A DNA stretch of 64,000 nt, from contig NZ_CP108356.1 of assembly GCF_036237315.1 (NCBI RefSeq), positions 2,538,501-2,602,500 of the forward strand, written 5' to 3'. Positions 1-8,140 of this stretch are shown here, piece after piece. Numbering within the stretch: position 1 is the first letter of the stretch; each line of letters starts with the position of its first letter. The notes under the pieces are model-generated. The model was given only the letters and a program-made list of their open reading frames with translations, was not told the DNA's origin and searched no databases. Both the position numbers and the translations under genes were made by a program. Source of the stretch: Streptomyces sp. NBC_01351 (GTDB lineage: Bacteria; Actinomycetota; Actinomycetes; Streptomycetales; Streptomycetaceae).

Positions 1-172
1 GGAAGTAGTAGAGGAGGTGGCCGCTGCTCATGCCGACCTCGCGGCCCAGACCGGCCATGGTCAGGCCTTCCAGGCCGCGCTCGGCGATCGTGGCCATGGC
101 GGCGACGAGTACGTCCTCGCGCGGGGGCGCGTTCTTGCGCGCCGCACGTACCGGTACTCCACCCGCCACCAT
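1..172 (-). CDS. TetR-family regulator, N-terminal fragment (cut by window edge)
   Basis: Only the first 57 codons are in the window. They encode a TetR-type DNA-binding domain: an Arg/Lys-rich start, then a helix (DVLVAAMATIAERGLEGLTM) and the helix-turn-helix AGLGREVGMSSGHLLYYF, which fits the family well. The ATG at 172 has a GAAGGAG ribosome site six bases upstream. The gene lies 36 bp behind the agmatine deiminase gene on the same strand, so it is probably the last gene of a ureAB-ureC-aguA-tetR transcript. I infer that it is the local regulator of that unit and of the divergent permease, acting at the paired palindromes at 3783-3870. The ligand is unknown because the C-terminal domain lies outside the window. 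Confidence 0.85.
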   Translation of the reverse strand, partial: MVAGGVPVRAARKNAPPREDVLVAAMATIAERGLEGLTMAGLGREVGMSSGHLLYYF

Positions 173-208
173 GGGCCACTCCTTCGAACGTGTTGCCGTG
201 GCCGTGGG

Positions 209-1261
209 TCAGACCTTCGGCTGCTGCTGGGTGATGCAGTGGATACCGCCACCCCCGGCGAAAATCGTACGTGCGTCGACGAGGGTCACCGTCCGCTCGG
301 GGAACAATCCGCGGAAGATCTCGGCGGCCTCCTCGTCGCGCGGGTCGTCGAAGGCGCACAGAACGACGCCGTCGTTGCACAGGTAGTGGTTGATGTAGGA
401 GTAGTCCACCCACTCCCCGTCCTCCTCCAGCACGGTCGGCGCCGGGATCTCCACGACCTCCAGCAGCCGGCCCCGGGCGTCGGTGGACGCGCGCAGGATG
501 GCCGCGATGGTCTTGCAGCGCTCGTGGTCCGGGTGGGCCGGGTCGGGCTGGGAGTGCACCATGACGACGCCGGGGCGGGCGAAGGCCGCGACGATGTCGA
601 CGTGGCCCTGCGTGCCGTAGGTGCCGTAGTCGCCGGCCAGGCCGTACGGGAGCCAGATCGCCTTGGTGGTGCCGAGGTGGGCGTGGATCTCCTGCTCGAC
701 CTGTTCGCGGGTCCAGTCGGGGTTGCGGCCCTTGCCCAGCTGCACGGTGTCGGTGAGGAGCACGGTGCCCTCGCCGTCGACGTGGATGGCGCCGCCCTCG
801 TTGACGAGCGGGGTGCTGTAGGTGCGGGTGCCGACCACGTCCGAGATGTGCCGGGCGACCTTGGAGTCGTGCTCCCAGCGGGCCCACTCCTGCGCGCCCC
901 AGCCGTTGAAGGTCCAGTCGACGGCGGCCAGCTCGCCGGCCTCGTTGGTGACGAAGGTCGGGCCGATGTCGCGCATCCAGGCGTCGTCGAGCTCCCGCTC
1001 GACCAGCACCAGTTCGTGGCCGTCGGCCCCTCCGGCGATCGCACGGGCACTGTCCGCGTCACCGGGCGAGACGACGAGGGTCACGGGCTCGTACGAGCGG
1101 ACCGCGCGCGCGACGGCTCCCCAGGCCTCGCGGGCCTCGGCGAGCTCCTGCGCGTTGGTGAAGGTGGGGTTGGGGCTGGGCCAGGCCATCCAGGTGCGCT
1201 CGTGGGGCATCCACTCGGCGGGCATCCGGAATCCGGCGTTCACGGGCTTGTTCGTGGTCAT
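209..1261 (-). CDS. aguA: Agmatine deiminase (agmatine iminohydrolase)
   Basis: This cytoplasmic guanidino-group-modifying enzyme converts agmatine to N-carbamoylputrescine and ammonia. The 350-residue protein matches the family length and has its hallmarks: MPAEWMPHERTWMAWP at the start, DDAWMRDIGPTFV with the catalytic acidic residues, GTQGHVDIVAAF with the active-site His, and the nucleophile in GGGGIHCITQQ (Cys342). The ATG at 1261 has a GTAAGGA ribosome site. It follows ureC by 52 bp on the same strand. Those 52 bp contain a 14-bp direct repeat (1283-1296 and 1300-1313). The neighbourhood has no N-carbamoylputrescine amidohydrolase of the nitrilase family, which makes the adjacent urease-like proteins candidates for using its product. 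Other members of this fold deiminate peptidyl arginine, but the length and motifs favour agmatine. Confidence 0.93.
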   Translation of the reverse strand: MTTNKPVNAGFRMPAEWMPHERTWMAWPSPNPTFTNAQELAEAREAWGAVARAVRSYEPVTLVVSPGDADSARAIAGGADGHELVLVERELDDAWMRDIGPTFVTNEAGELAAVDWTFNGWGAQEWARWEHDSKVARHISDVVGTRTYSTPLVNEGGAIHVDGEGTVLLTDTVQLGKGRNPDWTREQVEQEIHAHLGTTKAIWLPYGLAGDYGTYGTQGHVDIVAAFARPGVVMVHSQPDPAHPDHERCKTIAAILRASTDARGRLLEVVEIPAPTVLEEDGEWVDYSYINHYLCNDGVVLCAFDDPRDEEAAEIFRGLFPERTVTLVDARTIFAGGGGIHCITQQQPKV

Positions 1262-1313
1262 GACGGGGTCCTTACGGGCTTACAGGCTGTGCCGGCTTGC
1301 AGGCTGTGCCGGC

Positions 1314-3047
1314 CTACAGGAAGTACAGGCGGTTGAGGGAGACCGATTCGGCCGCTTCGGAGCGCAGCGGTTCCCCGTCGAGGGAGACGAGTCCGCTGCG
1401 CGCGTCCACATCGACCGCGCCCACCCGGGAGTTGAGGAGGAGGTCCTTGGGGCCGATGCCGCGGGTGCCGCGGACGGCGACCCGGCGTCGGCGGGTGGGC
1501 ATCTCGTCGCTGCCGAGGGCCGCCGCGGCGGCCGAGACGAAGGCGACGGAGATGTCGGCGGCCGTGGCCCCGTACGAGCCGAACTGCGGGCCGAGGACCA
1601 GCGGTTCGCAGGTGTCGGTGGCCGCGTTGGGGTCGCCGGTGACCCCGTAGGCCGGGAAGCCGGACTTGAGGACCAGCTGCGGCTTGGCGCCGAAGAACTG
1701 GGGGCGCCACAGCACGATGTCGGCGAGCTTGCCGACCTCGATCGAGCCGATCTCGTGGGCCAGGCCGTGGGCGATGGCCGGGTTGATCGTCAGCTTGGCC
1801 ATGTAGCGCAGGACGCGGGCGTTGTCGTCGCCCTCGCCGTCGCCGGCCAGGCGGCCGAGCTCGCCCTTCATCTTGGCGGCCATGGCGAAGGTGCGGCGGA
1901 TGGTCTCGCCCGCGCGACCCATGCCCTGGGCGTCGGAGGAGGTGATGCCGATCGCGCCCAGGTCGTGCAGTACGTCCTCGGCGCCCATGGTGCCGGCGCG
2001 GATCCGGTCGCGGGCCATGGCGGCGTCGCCGGGGAGGTCCGGCTTGAGGTCGTGGACGGAGACGATCATGCCGTAGTGCTCGGCGACCGCGTCCCGGCCG
2101 AAGGGCAGGGTGGGGTTGGTGGAGGAGCCGATGACGTTCGGCACGCCCGCCATCTTGAGGACGTTGGGGACGTGCCCGCCGCCGCAGCCCTCGATGTGGA
2201 AGGCGTGGATGGTGCGGCCGTCCAGGACGCGCAGGGTGTCCTCGACGGAGAGGCACTCGTTCAGGCCGTCGCTGTGCAGGGCGACCTGTACGTCGTACTC
2301 CTCGGCCACGCGCAGGGCGGTGTCCAGGGCCCGGGTGTGGGCGCCCATGTCCTCGTGGACCTTGAAGCCGGACGCGCCGCCCTCGGCGAGGGCCTCGACC
2401 AGCGGGGCCGCGTCCGAGGAGGAGCCGCGGGCGAGGAAGCCGATGTTGACGGGCCAGGCGTCGAAGGCGTTGAAGGCGTGCTTCAGCGCCCACGGGGAGT
2501 TGACGCCTACGCCCCAGACGGGGCCGAACTCCTGGCCGATGATCGTGGTGACGCCCGCGGCGAGCGAGGCCTCCATGATGCGCGGCGAGAGCAGGTGGAC
2601 GTGGGTGTCGACGGCGCCGGCGGTGGCGATGAGGCCCTCGCCGGAGACGATCGAGGTGCCCGTGCCGACGACGACGTCGACCCCGTCGAGGGTGTCAGGG
2701 TTTCCGGCCCTGCCGATCGCGTGGATACGGCCCTCGCGGATGCCGATGGAGACCTTGCGGATGCCGAGTACGGCGTCGATGACGAGGACGTTGCTGATCA
2801 CGACGTCGCAGGTCTCGCGGACGGCGGCGGCCTTCAGGTGCAGGCCGTCACGGGCCGTCTTGCCGAAACCGGCCAGGAACTCGTCACCGGGCTTCTGCGC
2901 GTCGGCCTCCACCCGGACGGTGAGCCCGGAGTCGCCGAGCCGTACCCGGTCCCCGGCGCGGGGGCCGAAGACGGAGGCGTACTCGTGGGGGTCGATGTGC
3001 CGGCTGCCCGGCGCGCAGTGGTCACTGTGGGGGGTCTGACGGCTCAC
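1314..3047 (-). CDS. ureC: Urease alpha subunit paralogue (divergent active site)
   Basis: This is a 577-residue amidohydrolase of the urease alpha family. All nickel ligands and catalytic groups align with Klebsiella UreC: His149/His151 (THVH), Lys229 of GFKVHED (carbamylated in the family), His231, Asp233, His258, His284, flap His332 and Asp372. It departs from standard ureases around the pocket: the flap Cys-His-His is Val331-His332-Asp333, the Trp after HED is Met234, and the GGGTGPA/ATTCTPG stretch is replaced by GQEFGPVWGVGVNSP with three residues fewer. The GTG start at 3047 overlaps the ureAB stop (GTGA), so translation is coupled. No ureD, ureE, ureF or ureG is present. It may hydrolyse urea with accessory proteins from elsewhere, or act on a substituted urea. 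The first possibility is conventional and the second is my inference. Confidence 0.9.
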   Translation of the reverse strand: MSRQTPHSDHCAPGSRHIDPHEYASVFGPRAGDRVRLGDSGLTVRVEADAQKPGDEFLAGFGKTARDGLHLKAAAVRETCDVVISNVLVIDAVLGIRKVSIGIREGRIHAIGRAGNPDTLDGVDVVVGTGTSIVSGEGLIATAGAVDTHVHLLSPRIMEASLAAGVTTIIGQEFGPVWGVGVNSPWALKHAFNAFDAWPVNIGFLARGSSSDAAPLVEALAEGGASGFKVHEDMGAHTRALDTALRVAEEYDVQVALHSDGLNECLSVEDTLRVLDGRTIHAFHIEGCGGGHVPNVLKMAGVPNVIGSSTNPTLPFGRDAVAEHYGMIVSVHDLKPDLPGDAAMARDRIRAGTMGAEDVLHDLGAIGITSSDAQGMGRAGETIRRTFAMAAKMKGELGRLAGDGEGDDNARVLRYMAKLTINPAIAHGLAHEIGSIEVGKLADIVLWRPQFFGAKPQLVLKSGFPAYGVTGDPNAATDTCEPLVLGPQFGSYGATAADISVAFVSAAAAALGSDEMPTRRRRVAVRGTRGIGPKDLLLNSRVGAVDVDARSGLVSLDGEPLRSEAAESVSLNRLYFL

Positions 3048-3754
3048 GCCTGGTCTCCGTCCTCGTGGGGGGCCGCTACTCCGAGGTAGCCGCAGGCCGC
3101 CGCGCGGCGCAGCGCCTCGTCCTTGGCCCCCGGTGCGTCCAGGGGGCCGTCGACCAGGCCCGCGAAGCCGATCGCGATGCGGTCGCCGCCGATCGGGACC
3201 AGGCCGACCTCGCCCTCGCCGTGGGGGTCGAACCGGACGGACGAGCCCGCCGGCACGCACAGCCGCATGCCGTAGGCGGCGGCCCGGTCGAAGTCGAGGC
3301 GCGGGTTGGCCTCGAAGAAGTGGAAGTGGGAGGTGACGCTCACCGGTACGGAGGCCGTGTTGCGCACCTGCAGGTGCAGCACGGGCTCCGGCTGGGGGGC
3401 GCCGGGGCCGGGGACGACCGCGCCGGGGGCGTCGTCGCCGAGCGACACCGCGCCCTGGATGGGGGACGAGACCACCGCGAGGCGGGATCCGTCGTCGAAG
3501 ACGGCCTCCACGTGCACCTCGGCGACCACGTCGGCCACGCCGGGCAGGACGTCGTCGGGGCCCAGCACGCTGCGGGCCTCCTCGATGGCCTCCGCGAGCC
3601 GCTTGCCGTCGCGCGCCGCCTCGCAGACCGTGTCCGCGATCAGCGCGGTGGCCTCCGGGACATTGAGCTTGAGGCCCCGGGCCCGCCGGGCCCTGGCCAG
3701 TTCCGCAGCGCTGCGGAGCAGCAGCCGGTCGCGCTCCGTAGGGGTCAGCCGCAC
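3044..3754 (-). CDS. ureAB: Fused urease gamma/beta subunit
   Basis: This is a 236-residue fusion of the two small urease subunits, as found in some actinobacteria. Residues 1-100 match UreA (MRLTPTERDRLLL, then GLKLNVPEATALIADTVCEAARDG). Residues from about 105 match UreB (EPVLHLQVRNTASVPVSVTSHFHFFEANPRLDFDR, then GMRLCVPAGSSVRFDPHGEGEVGLVPIGG). The GTG at 3754 is preceded by GAGGTGG at normal spacing. It is the first gene of a minus-strand unit with ureC, aguA and a TetR gene, and its promoter region is shared with a divergent NCS1 permease. A 7-bp inverted repeat (3783-3801) lies about 30 bp upstream, placed as an operator should be. The protein pairs structurally with the divergent UreC and has no catalytic residues of its own. 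Confidence 0.92.
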   Translation of the reverse strand: MRLTPTERDRLLLRSAAELARARRARGLKLNVPEATALIADTVCEAARDGKRLAEAIEEARSVLGPDDVLPGVADVVAEVHVEAVFDDGSRLAVVSSPIQGAVSLGDDAPGAVVPGPGAPQPEPVLHLQVRNTASVPVSVTSHFHFFEANPRLDFDRAAAYGMRLCVPAGSSVRFDPHGEGEVGLVPIGGDRIAIGFAGLVDGPLDAPGAKDEALRRAAACGYLGVAAPHEDGDQA

Positions 3755-3782
3755 GCCGATCCACCACCTCTTGAGTCGATGG

Positions 3783-3870
3783 GTTAGAGCATCACTCTAA
3801 CTCTTCATTTCCTTGCAGGGAATCATTGACCTGGGAGCAGGGAGTAAGTCACATTGAGTGTCGCTCAAAC
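3783..3870. promoter_or_regulatory. Paired palindromic operators between ureAB and the permease gene
   Basis: Two similar inverted repeats lie 69 bp apart centre to centre in the divergent promoter region. The first is GTTAGAG-N5-CTCTAAC at 3783-3801 (perfect 7-bp arms). The second is TTGAG-N5-CTCAA at 3854-3868, within an otherwise similar flank (3852-3870). One is nearer ureAB and the other nearer the permease start at 3912. The dyad with a 5-bp centre suits a TetR dimer, and the TetR gene ending the ureAB unit is the obvious candidate. Confidence 0.7.
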
Positions 3871-3911
3871 AGATGCACAACCACCCCCCGCCCTGCCAAG
3901 GGAGTCCCCCC

Positions 3912-5348
3912 ATGCCCATCGAACAGCGCGGAGTCGACACCATCCCGGAAGAGGAGCGGACGAGCGGTCCCCGTGACCTGATCTCGATCCTCCTCGGCTC
4001 CAACCTCTGCCTCGGTGTGATCGTTTTCGGCTGGTTGCCCCCGTCCTTCGGGCTGGGCCTGTGGCCCTCGGTCACCGCCATCGTGACCGGCACCCTCGTC
4101 GGGATCGCCTTCACCGCGCCGCTGGCGCTGGTCTCCCTGCGGACCGCCACCAATCTCTCGACCTCCAGCGGTGCCCAGTTCGGCGTCCGCGGCCGGCTCG
4201 TCGGCTCGGTGGTCGGCCTGCTGCTCTCGCTCGGGTACACCGCGCTCACCCTGTGGATCGGGGGCGACGTGATGGTCGGCGTGCTGTCCCGGCTCACGGG
4301 GCTGCCGGACACGGGCGTCTCGCGGGCGGTGATGTACGGCGTGCTCGCCGCGTGCACCGTCGTCGCGGCCGTCTTCGGCTACCGGCTGCTGCTGCGCCTG
4401 AGCAAGGTCCTGTCCATCGGGATGGTGGTCCTGCTGGCCCTCGGCGTGTACGCCTACGCCCCGGACTTCACGACGGCCGCGCCGCCGGACACCGCGTACC
4501 TCCTGGGCTCCTTCTGGCCGACCTGGCTGCTGGCCGCCGTCGCCGCCGGGCTGAGCGGTCCCGTCGCCTTCATCACCCTGCTCGGCGACTACACGCGCTA
4601 CATATCCCCCCGCAAGCACAGCTCCCGCAAGGTCTACTGGGCCACCGGTCTCGGCCTGCTCGTCGGCCTGCTGATCCCGCAGCTCTTCGGCACCTACACC
4701 GCGCTCGCCGCCAAGGCCGGCGCCGACTACGCGGGGCCGCTGGTCGACGCCGCGCCGTTCTGGTACCTGGTTCCGCTGCTCGCCGCCGCCGCGGCCGGCT
4801 CGGTGGGCAACGCGGGGCTGATGCTCTACTCCATGGGCCTCGACCTGGACGCGATCGTCCCCAAGGCCACCAGGACCACGGCCACCCTGGTCGCCGCGGC
4901 CGTCGCCACCGCCTTCGTCTTCGTCGGCTCGTTCGAGTGGGACGTCCAGGCCGCGATGACCTCCTTCGTCCTGCTGCTGACCGCGATCGGCACCCCGTGG
5001 GCGGTGATCACCCTGATCGGCTACGTGCGCTGCCGCGGCCGGTACGACGCCGACGCCCTCCAGGTCTTCAACCGTCGCTCGGTGGGCGGGATCTACTGGT
5101 ACCGCGGCGGCTGGAACCTCGCCGCCACCGCCTCCTGGGCGACCGGCGCCGGGGTCGGCCTGCTCGCCGTGACCACCCCCTTCTACGAGGGCCCGCTGCT
5201 CGCCCTCACCGGCGGCGTGGACTGCTCCTTCGTGCTCTCCGGCCTGGCCGGCGGCCTGCTCTACACGGCCCTGACCGCCCGCACCGCCCCGGCCGGCGCC
5301 GTTGCCGTCGCCGCCGAGGAGCCGGAACCCGTGACCGCGGCCGTCTGA
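3912..5348 (+). CDS. NCS1-family nucleobase/ureide permease
   Basis: This is a 478-residue integral membrane protein with about 12 hydrophobic segments and the NCS1 (cytosine/purine/hydantoin/allantoin) family pattern: an N-terminal GPRDLISILLGSNLCLGVIVFGW, then TATNLSTSSGAQFGVRG, and later SPRKHSSRKVYWATGLG and WAVITLIGYVRCRGRYD. The ATG at 3912 follows AAGGGAG. An in-frame upstream start at 3858 would add an unlikely Pro- and His-rich leader. The gene is divergent from ureAB and shares its palindromes. The substrate cannot be read from sequence. Given the urease-like and agmatine deiminase neighbours, a ureide, cytosine or similar nitrogen source is plausible. The C-terminus is Ala-, Val- and Glu-rich. 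Confidence 0.88.
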   Translation: MPIEQRGVDTIPEEERTSGPRDLISILLGSNLCLGVIVFGWLPPSFGLGLWPSVTAIVTGTLVGIAFTAPLALVSLRTATNLSTSSGAQFGVRGRLVGSVVGLLLSLGYTALTLWIGGDVMVGVLSRLTGLPDTGVSRAVMYGVLAACTVVAAVFGYRLLLRLSKVLSIGMVVLLALGVYAYAPDFTTAAPPDTAYLLGSFWPTWLLAAVAAGLSGPVAFITLLGDYTRYISPRKHSSRKVYWATGLGLLVGLLIPQLFGTYTALAAKAGADYAGPLVDAAPFWYLVPLLAAAAAGSVGNAGLMLYSMGLDLDAIVPKATRTTATLVAAAVATAFVFVGSFEWDVQAAMTSFVLLLTAIGTPWAVITLIGYVRCRGRYDADALQVFNRRSVGGIYWYRGGWNLAATASWATGAGVGLLAVTTPFYEGPLLALTGGVDCSFVLSGLAGGLLYTALTARTAPAGAVAVAAEEPEPVTAAV

Positions 5349-5388
5349 GCAGCCGCGGCCCGGCGCTCAACCTTCGGGCCCCCGGCGG

Positions 5389-5449
5389 CGTCTCCCCGTA
5401 CAGCGGCCGCCGGACAGGAGCGGCCGGTACTAAACGGTACGGGGAGACG
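5389..5449 (+). promoter_or_regulatory. Nested hairpin leader that buries a ribosome binding site
   Basis: A perfect 13-bp stem pairs 5389-5401 with 5437-5449. Inside it a 7-bp stem pairs 5404-5410 with 5420-5426. The right outer arm contains the GGGGAGA ribosome site (5441-5447) of the small gene starting at 5452. In RNA this would hide the site. It could also act as a transcription end for the permease, but there is no T-run. Confidence 0.6.
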
Positions 5450-5451
5450 TC

Positions 5452-5604
5452 GTGGAAGAACTCGCATACGTGGCGGGCAGGATCGTCAAGGGGTTCGCGG
5501 GCCTGGCCTACGTCTTCGGTGAAACGCTGGTGGGGCTCGGCCCGGACGGGAAGGACCAGGAGCGCAAGAAGAAGCGCGAGGGCGAGGCGGACGAGGAGCG
5601 CTGA
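5452..5604 (+). CDS. Small conserved-looking protein, 50 residues
   Basis: A GTG at 5452 with GGGGAGA upstream opens a 50-codon frame: VEELAYVAGRIVKGFAGLAY, then VFGETLVGLGPDGK, and a highly charged tail rich in Lys, Arg, Glu and Asp. The first 30 residues are weakly hydrophobic and could form an amphipathic or single membrane-associated helix. I do not recognise a family. It sits between the permease and a strong bidirectional terminator at 5641-5675, and its ribosome site is inside a stem (5389-5449), so translation may be regulated. Codon use is Streptomyces-like with mostly G/C third positions, which supports real coding. Confidence 0.6.
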   Translation: MEELAYVAGRIVKGFAGLAYVFGETLVGLGPDGKDQERKKKREGEADEER

Positions 5605-5640
5605 CCACGCCCCTCCTCCCCGCGTACCGCCCCGGACGCC

Positions 5641-5675
5641 CGAAGGCCCCCCGCTCATCGCGCGGGGGGCCTTCG
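5641..5675. terminator. Convergent-gene terminator hairpin
   Basis: Perfect 14-bp arms (5641-5654 and 5662-5675) flank a 7-nt loop, between the plus-strand small gene and the convergent ilvE. It is suited to ending transcription from both sides. Confidence 0.85.
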
Positions 5676-5696
5676 GTCCGTTCGGGGCAGTGCCGG

Positions 5697-6782
5697 CTAG
5701 CCCAGCGGGTGCATCCAGCCGTGGGTGTCGGCGGCGTGGCCGGTCTGGAGTTCCAGCAGGGCCTTGCGCAGGCGCATGGTGACCGGGCCGGGCTCGCCGT
5801 CGCCCTGGATCCAGTTCTCGCGGTCGGACTTGACGGAGCCGACCGGGGTGATGACGGCGGCGGTGCCGCAGGCGAACACCTCGGTGAGGGTGCCGTTCGC
5901 GTTGTCGCGCTGCCAGTCCTCAGTGGTGAGGCGGCCCTCCTCCGCGGTGTAGCCGAGGTCGCGGGCGATGGTGAGGAGGGAGTCGCGGGTGATGCCCGGG
6001 AGGAGCGAGCCGGTGAGCTCCGGGGTGACGATGCGGTCGCCGTACACGAAGTACAGGTTCATCCCGCCCATTTCCTCGATCCAGCGGTGCTCGACGGCGT
6101 CGAGCCAGACCACCTGGTCGCAGCCGTGCGAGGCCGCCTGGGCCTGCGCGACCAGCGAGGCCGCGTAGTTGCCGCCGGTCTTGGCCGCGCCGGTGCCGCC
6201 CTTGACCGCGCGGACGTAGTCCTCGGAGAGCCAGACGGAGACGGGCTTCACGCCGCCGGGGAAGTACGCGCCGGCGGGCGAGGCGATGACGATGAAGAGG
6301 AACTCGTTGGCCGGGCGGACACCAAGACCGACCTCGGAGGCGAACATGAACGGCCGCAGGTACAGGGAGGCTTCGCCGGAGTCCGGCACCCAGGCGCGGT
6401 CCTGCTGGATGAGGGCGTCGCAGGCCGCGATGAACAGCTCGGTCGGCAGCTCCGGCATGGCCATGCGGCGCGCGGAGGACTGGAAGCGCTCGGCGTTGGC
6501 CTGCGGGCGGAAGGTGGCGACGGTGCCGTCGGGCTGGCGGTAGGCCTTGAGGCCCTCGAAGATCGTCTGCGCGTAGTGCAGGGTCATGTTCGCCGGGTCG
6601 ATCGACAGCGGCGCGTACGGGACCAGCTCGGCATCGTGCCAGCCGCGGCCCTCGGTCCACTTGATCGTCACCATGTGATCGGTGAAGTGGCGGCCGAATC
6701 CGGGGCTGGCCAGGATCGCCTCGCGCTCCGCGTCGGACAGCGGGTGCGAGGAGGGCTTGAGCTCGATCGTGGGCGTCGTCAT
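5697..6782 (-). CDS. ilvE: Branched-chain amino acid aminotransferase
   Basis: This PLP fold-type IV enzyme catalyses the last step of Leu, Ile and Val synthesis (transamination of the 2-oxo acids with glutamate). The 361 residues match the BCAT family: [14 protein letters not shown] near residue 75, [10 protein letters not shown], the PLP lysine in [12 protein letters not shown] (Lys201), [22 protein letters not shown], and [18 protein letters not shown]. The ATG at 6782 has AAGGAC upstream. A longer in-frame ORF to 6857 looks non-coding. It lies downstream of leuB on the same strand but has its own upstream region, because a leuB terminator at 6957-6991 separates them. Confidence 0.96.
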   Translation of the reverse strand: MTTPTIELKPSSHPLSDAEREAILASPGFGRHFTDHMVTIKWTEGRGWHDAELVPYAPLSIDPANMTLHYAQTIFEGLKAYRQPDGTVATFRPQANAERFQSSARRMAMPELPTELFIAACDALIQQDRAWVPDSGEASLYLRPFMFASEVGLGVRPANEFLFIVIASPAGAYFPGGVKPVSVWLSEDYVRAVKGGTGAAKTGGNYAASLVAQAQAASHGCDQVVWLDAVEHRWIEEMGGMNLYFVYGDRIVTPELTGSLLPGITRDSLLTIARDLGYTAEEGRLTTEDWQRDNANGTLTEVFACGTAAVITPVGSVKSDRENWIQGDGEPGPVTMRLRKALLELQTGHAADTHGWMHPLG

Positions 6783-6956
6783 GAGTGCTTGTCCTTCACC
6801 GGTTGTGTATGGCGGACCGCGCTCACGGCGTACTAGGACGTCCGAGCTTCCCCGCATTCCGCGGCCTCGCGTTCGATTATCGCGCGCGCGAAGGCTTCGG
6901 AGAAGCCGGGGGTAAGCGGCCCAGGGGAGATGGTGGCACCCGGGCCCGCACAGGGA

Positions 6957-6991
6957 AAGCCGCCGGGTCCCCTAATGCGACCCGGCGGCTT
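6957..6991 (-). terminator. leuB terminator hairpin
   Basis: There are 13-bp arms (6957-6969 and 6979-6991) with a 9-nt loop, 20 bp beyond the leuB stop. It separates leuB from ilvE. Confidence 0.85.
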
Positions 6992-7011
6992 CCTGGGGTG
7001 GTGCTGCCGGG

Positions 7012-8052
7012 TCAGCCGGCTACGCGCGCGGCGAGGGCGTCGCCGATCTCGTCGGTGGAGCGGAAGGTGCCGTCGCGCTCCGCGAGGTCGGCGGAGACCG
7101 CGTCCTCGATGCGGACGGCCTGGGCCTCGTAGCCCAGGTGACGCAGCAGGAGGGCCACGGAGAGGATCGTCGCGGTCGGGTCGGCCTTGCCGGTGCCCGC
7201 GATGTCCGGGGCCGAGCCGTGGACGGGCTCGAACATGGACGGGAAGCTGCCGGTCGGGTTGATGTTCCCGGAGGCGGCGAGGCCGATCCCGCCGGTCACG
7301 GCGGCGGCCAGGTCGGTGAGGATGTCACCGAAGAGGTTGTCCGTCACGATGACGTCGAAGCGCTCGGGCTGGGTGACGAAGAAGATCGTCGCGGCGTCGA
7401 CGTGCAGGTAGTCGGTGGTGACCTCGGGGTACTCCTGGCCGACCTTGTCGAAGATGTTCTTCCACATGTGGCCCGCGTACACGAGGACGTTGTTCTTGTG
7501 CACCAGCGTCAGCTTCTTGCGCGGGCGGGCGTTGGCCCGCTCGTACGCGTCGCGGACGACGCGCTCGACGCCGTAGGCGGTGTTGATGCTGACCTCGGTG
7601 GCCACCTCGGCGGGGGTGCCGGTGCGCAGGCTGCCGCCGTTGCCGGTGTACGGGCCTTCGGTGCCCTCGCGGACCACGACGAAGTCGATCTCCGGACGAC
7701 CGGCGAGCGGGGTGGCCGTGTTCGGGAAGAGCTTCGACGGGCGCAGGTTGATGAAGTGGTCGAAGGCGAAGCGGAGCTTCAGCAGGAGGCCGCGCTCCAG
7801 CACGCCGGACGGGACCGAGGGGTCGCCGATGGCGCCCAGCAGGATCGCGTCGTGGTGCTTGAGGGCTTCGAGCTCCGCGTCCGGAAGGGTCTCACCGGTG
7901 CGGTGCCAGCGCTGGGCGCCGAGGTCGTATTCCTTGGTCTCCAGCTTCACATCCTGGGGCAGGACCGCGGTAAGGACCTTGAGTCCCTGAGCCACGACTT
8001 CCTGGCCGATGCCATCACCGGGGATCACTGCGAGATTGATGCTGGTCGACAT
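7012..8052 (-). CDS. leuB: 3-isopropylmalate dehydrogenase
   Basis: This enzyme oxidises and decarboxylates 3-isopropylmalate to 2-oxoisocaproate in leucine synthesis, using NAD and Mg or Mn. The 346-residue product is of the actinobacterial type: [17 protein letters not shown] at the start, [50 protein letters not shown] and [30 protein letters not shown] chose the ATG at 8052 ([12 protein letters not shown]). An upstream in-frame ATG at about 8090 would run through a large palindrome and is unlikely. It probably shares a promoter with the 45-codon ORF upstream. The compound palindrome at 8081-8128 lies 29-76 bp before the start and is the likely control site. Confidence 0.96.
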   Translation of the reverse strand: MSTSINLAVIPGDGIGQEVVAQGLKVLTAVLPQDVKLETKEYDLGAQRWHRTGETLPDAELEALKHHDAILLGAIGDPSVPSGVLERGLLLKLRFAFDHFINLRPSKLFPNTATPLAGRPEIDFVVVREGTEGPYTGNGGSLRTGTPAEVATEVSINTAYGVERVVRDAYERANARPRKKLTLVHKNNVLVYAGHMWKNIFDKVGQEYPEVTTDYLHVDAATIFFVTQPERFDVIVTDNLFGDILTDLAAAVTGGIGLAASGNINPTGSFPSMFEPVHGSAPDIAGTGKADPTATILSVALLLRHLGYEAQAVRIEDAVSADLAERDGTFRSTDEIGDALAARVAG

Positions 8053-8080
8053 GACGGAACCGTACTCCCTGTCCCAGCCC

Positions 8081-8128
8081 TCAGACATATTGCGTCCACC
8101 ATCTGGACGCGGATCGCAATATGTCTGA
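8081..8128. promoter_or_regulatory. Compound palindrome in the leuB upstream region
   Basis: Perfect 14-bp arms, TCAGACATATTGCG at 8081-8094 and its complement at 8115-8128, enclose a second perfect repeat, GCGTCCA-N5-TGGACGC, at 8092-8110. The two repeats share bases, so they are mutually exclusive as RNA stems. The right arm looks like the exact complement of the left except for a 7-bp insertion. It could be an operator or an RNA switch. The IclR-type regulator NdgR/LtbR is known to control leu genes in actinobacteria, but I cannot assign it here. Confidence 0.7.
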
Positions 8129-8140
8129 TGAGCGGGCTGA

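Noticed and set aside
17..1336. 439-codon open frame on the plus strand across aguA
   Set aside because: It is antisense to aguA, has no family match and no ribosome site, and is explained by GC-rich third positions of the real gene.
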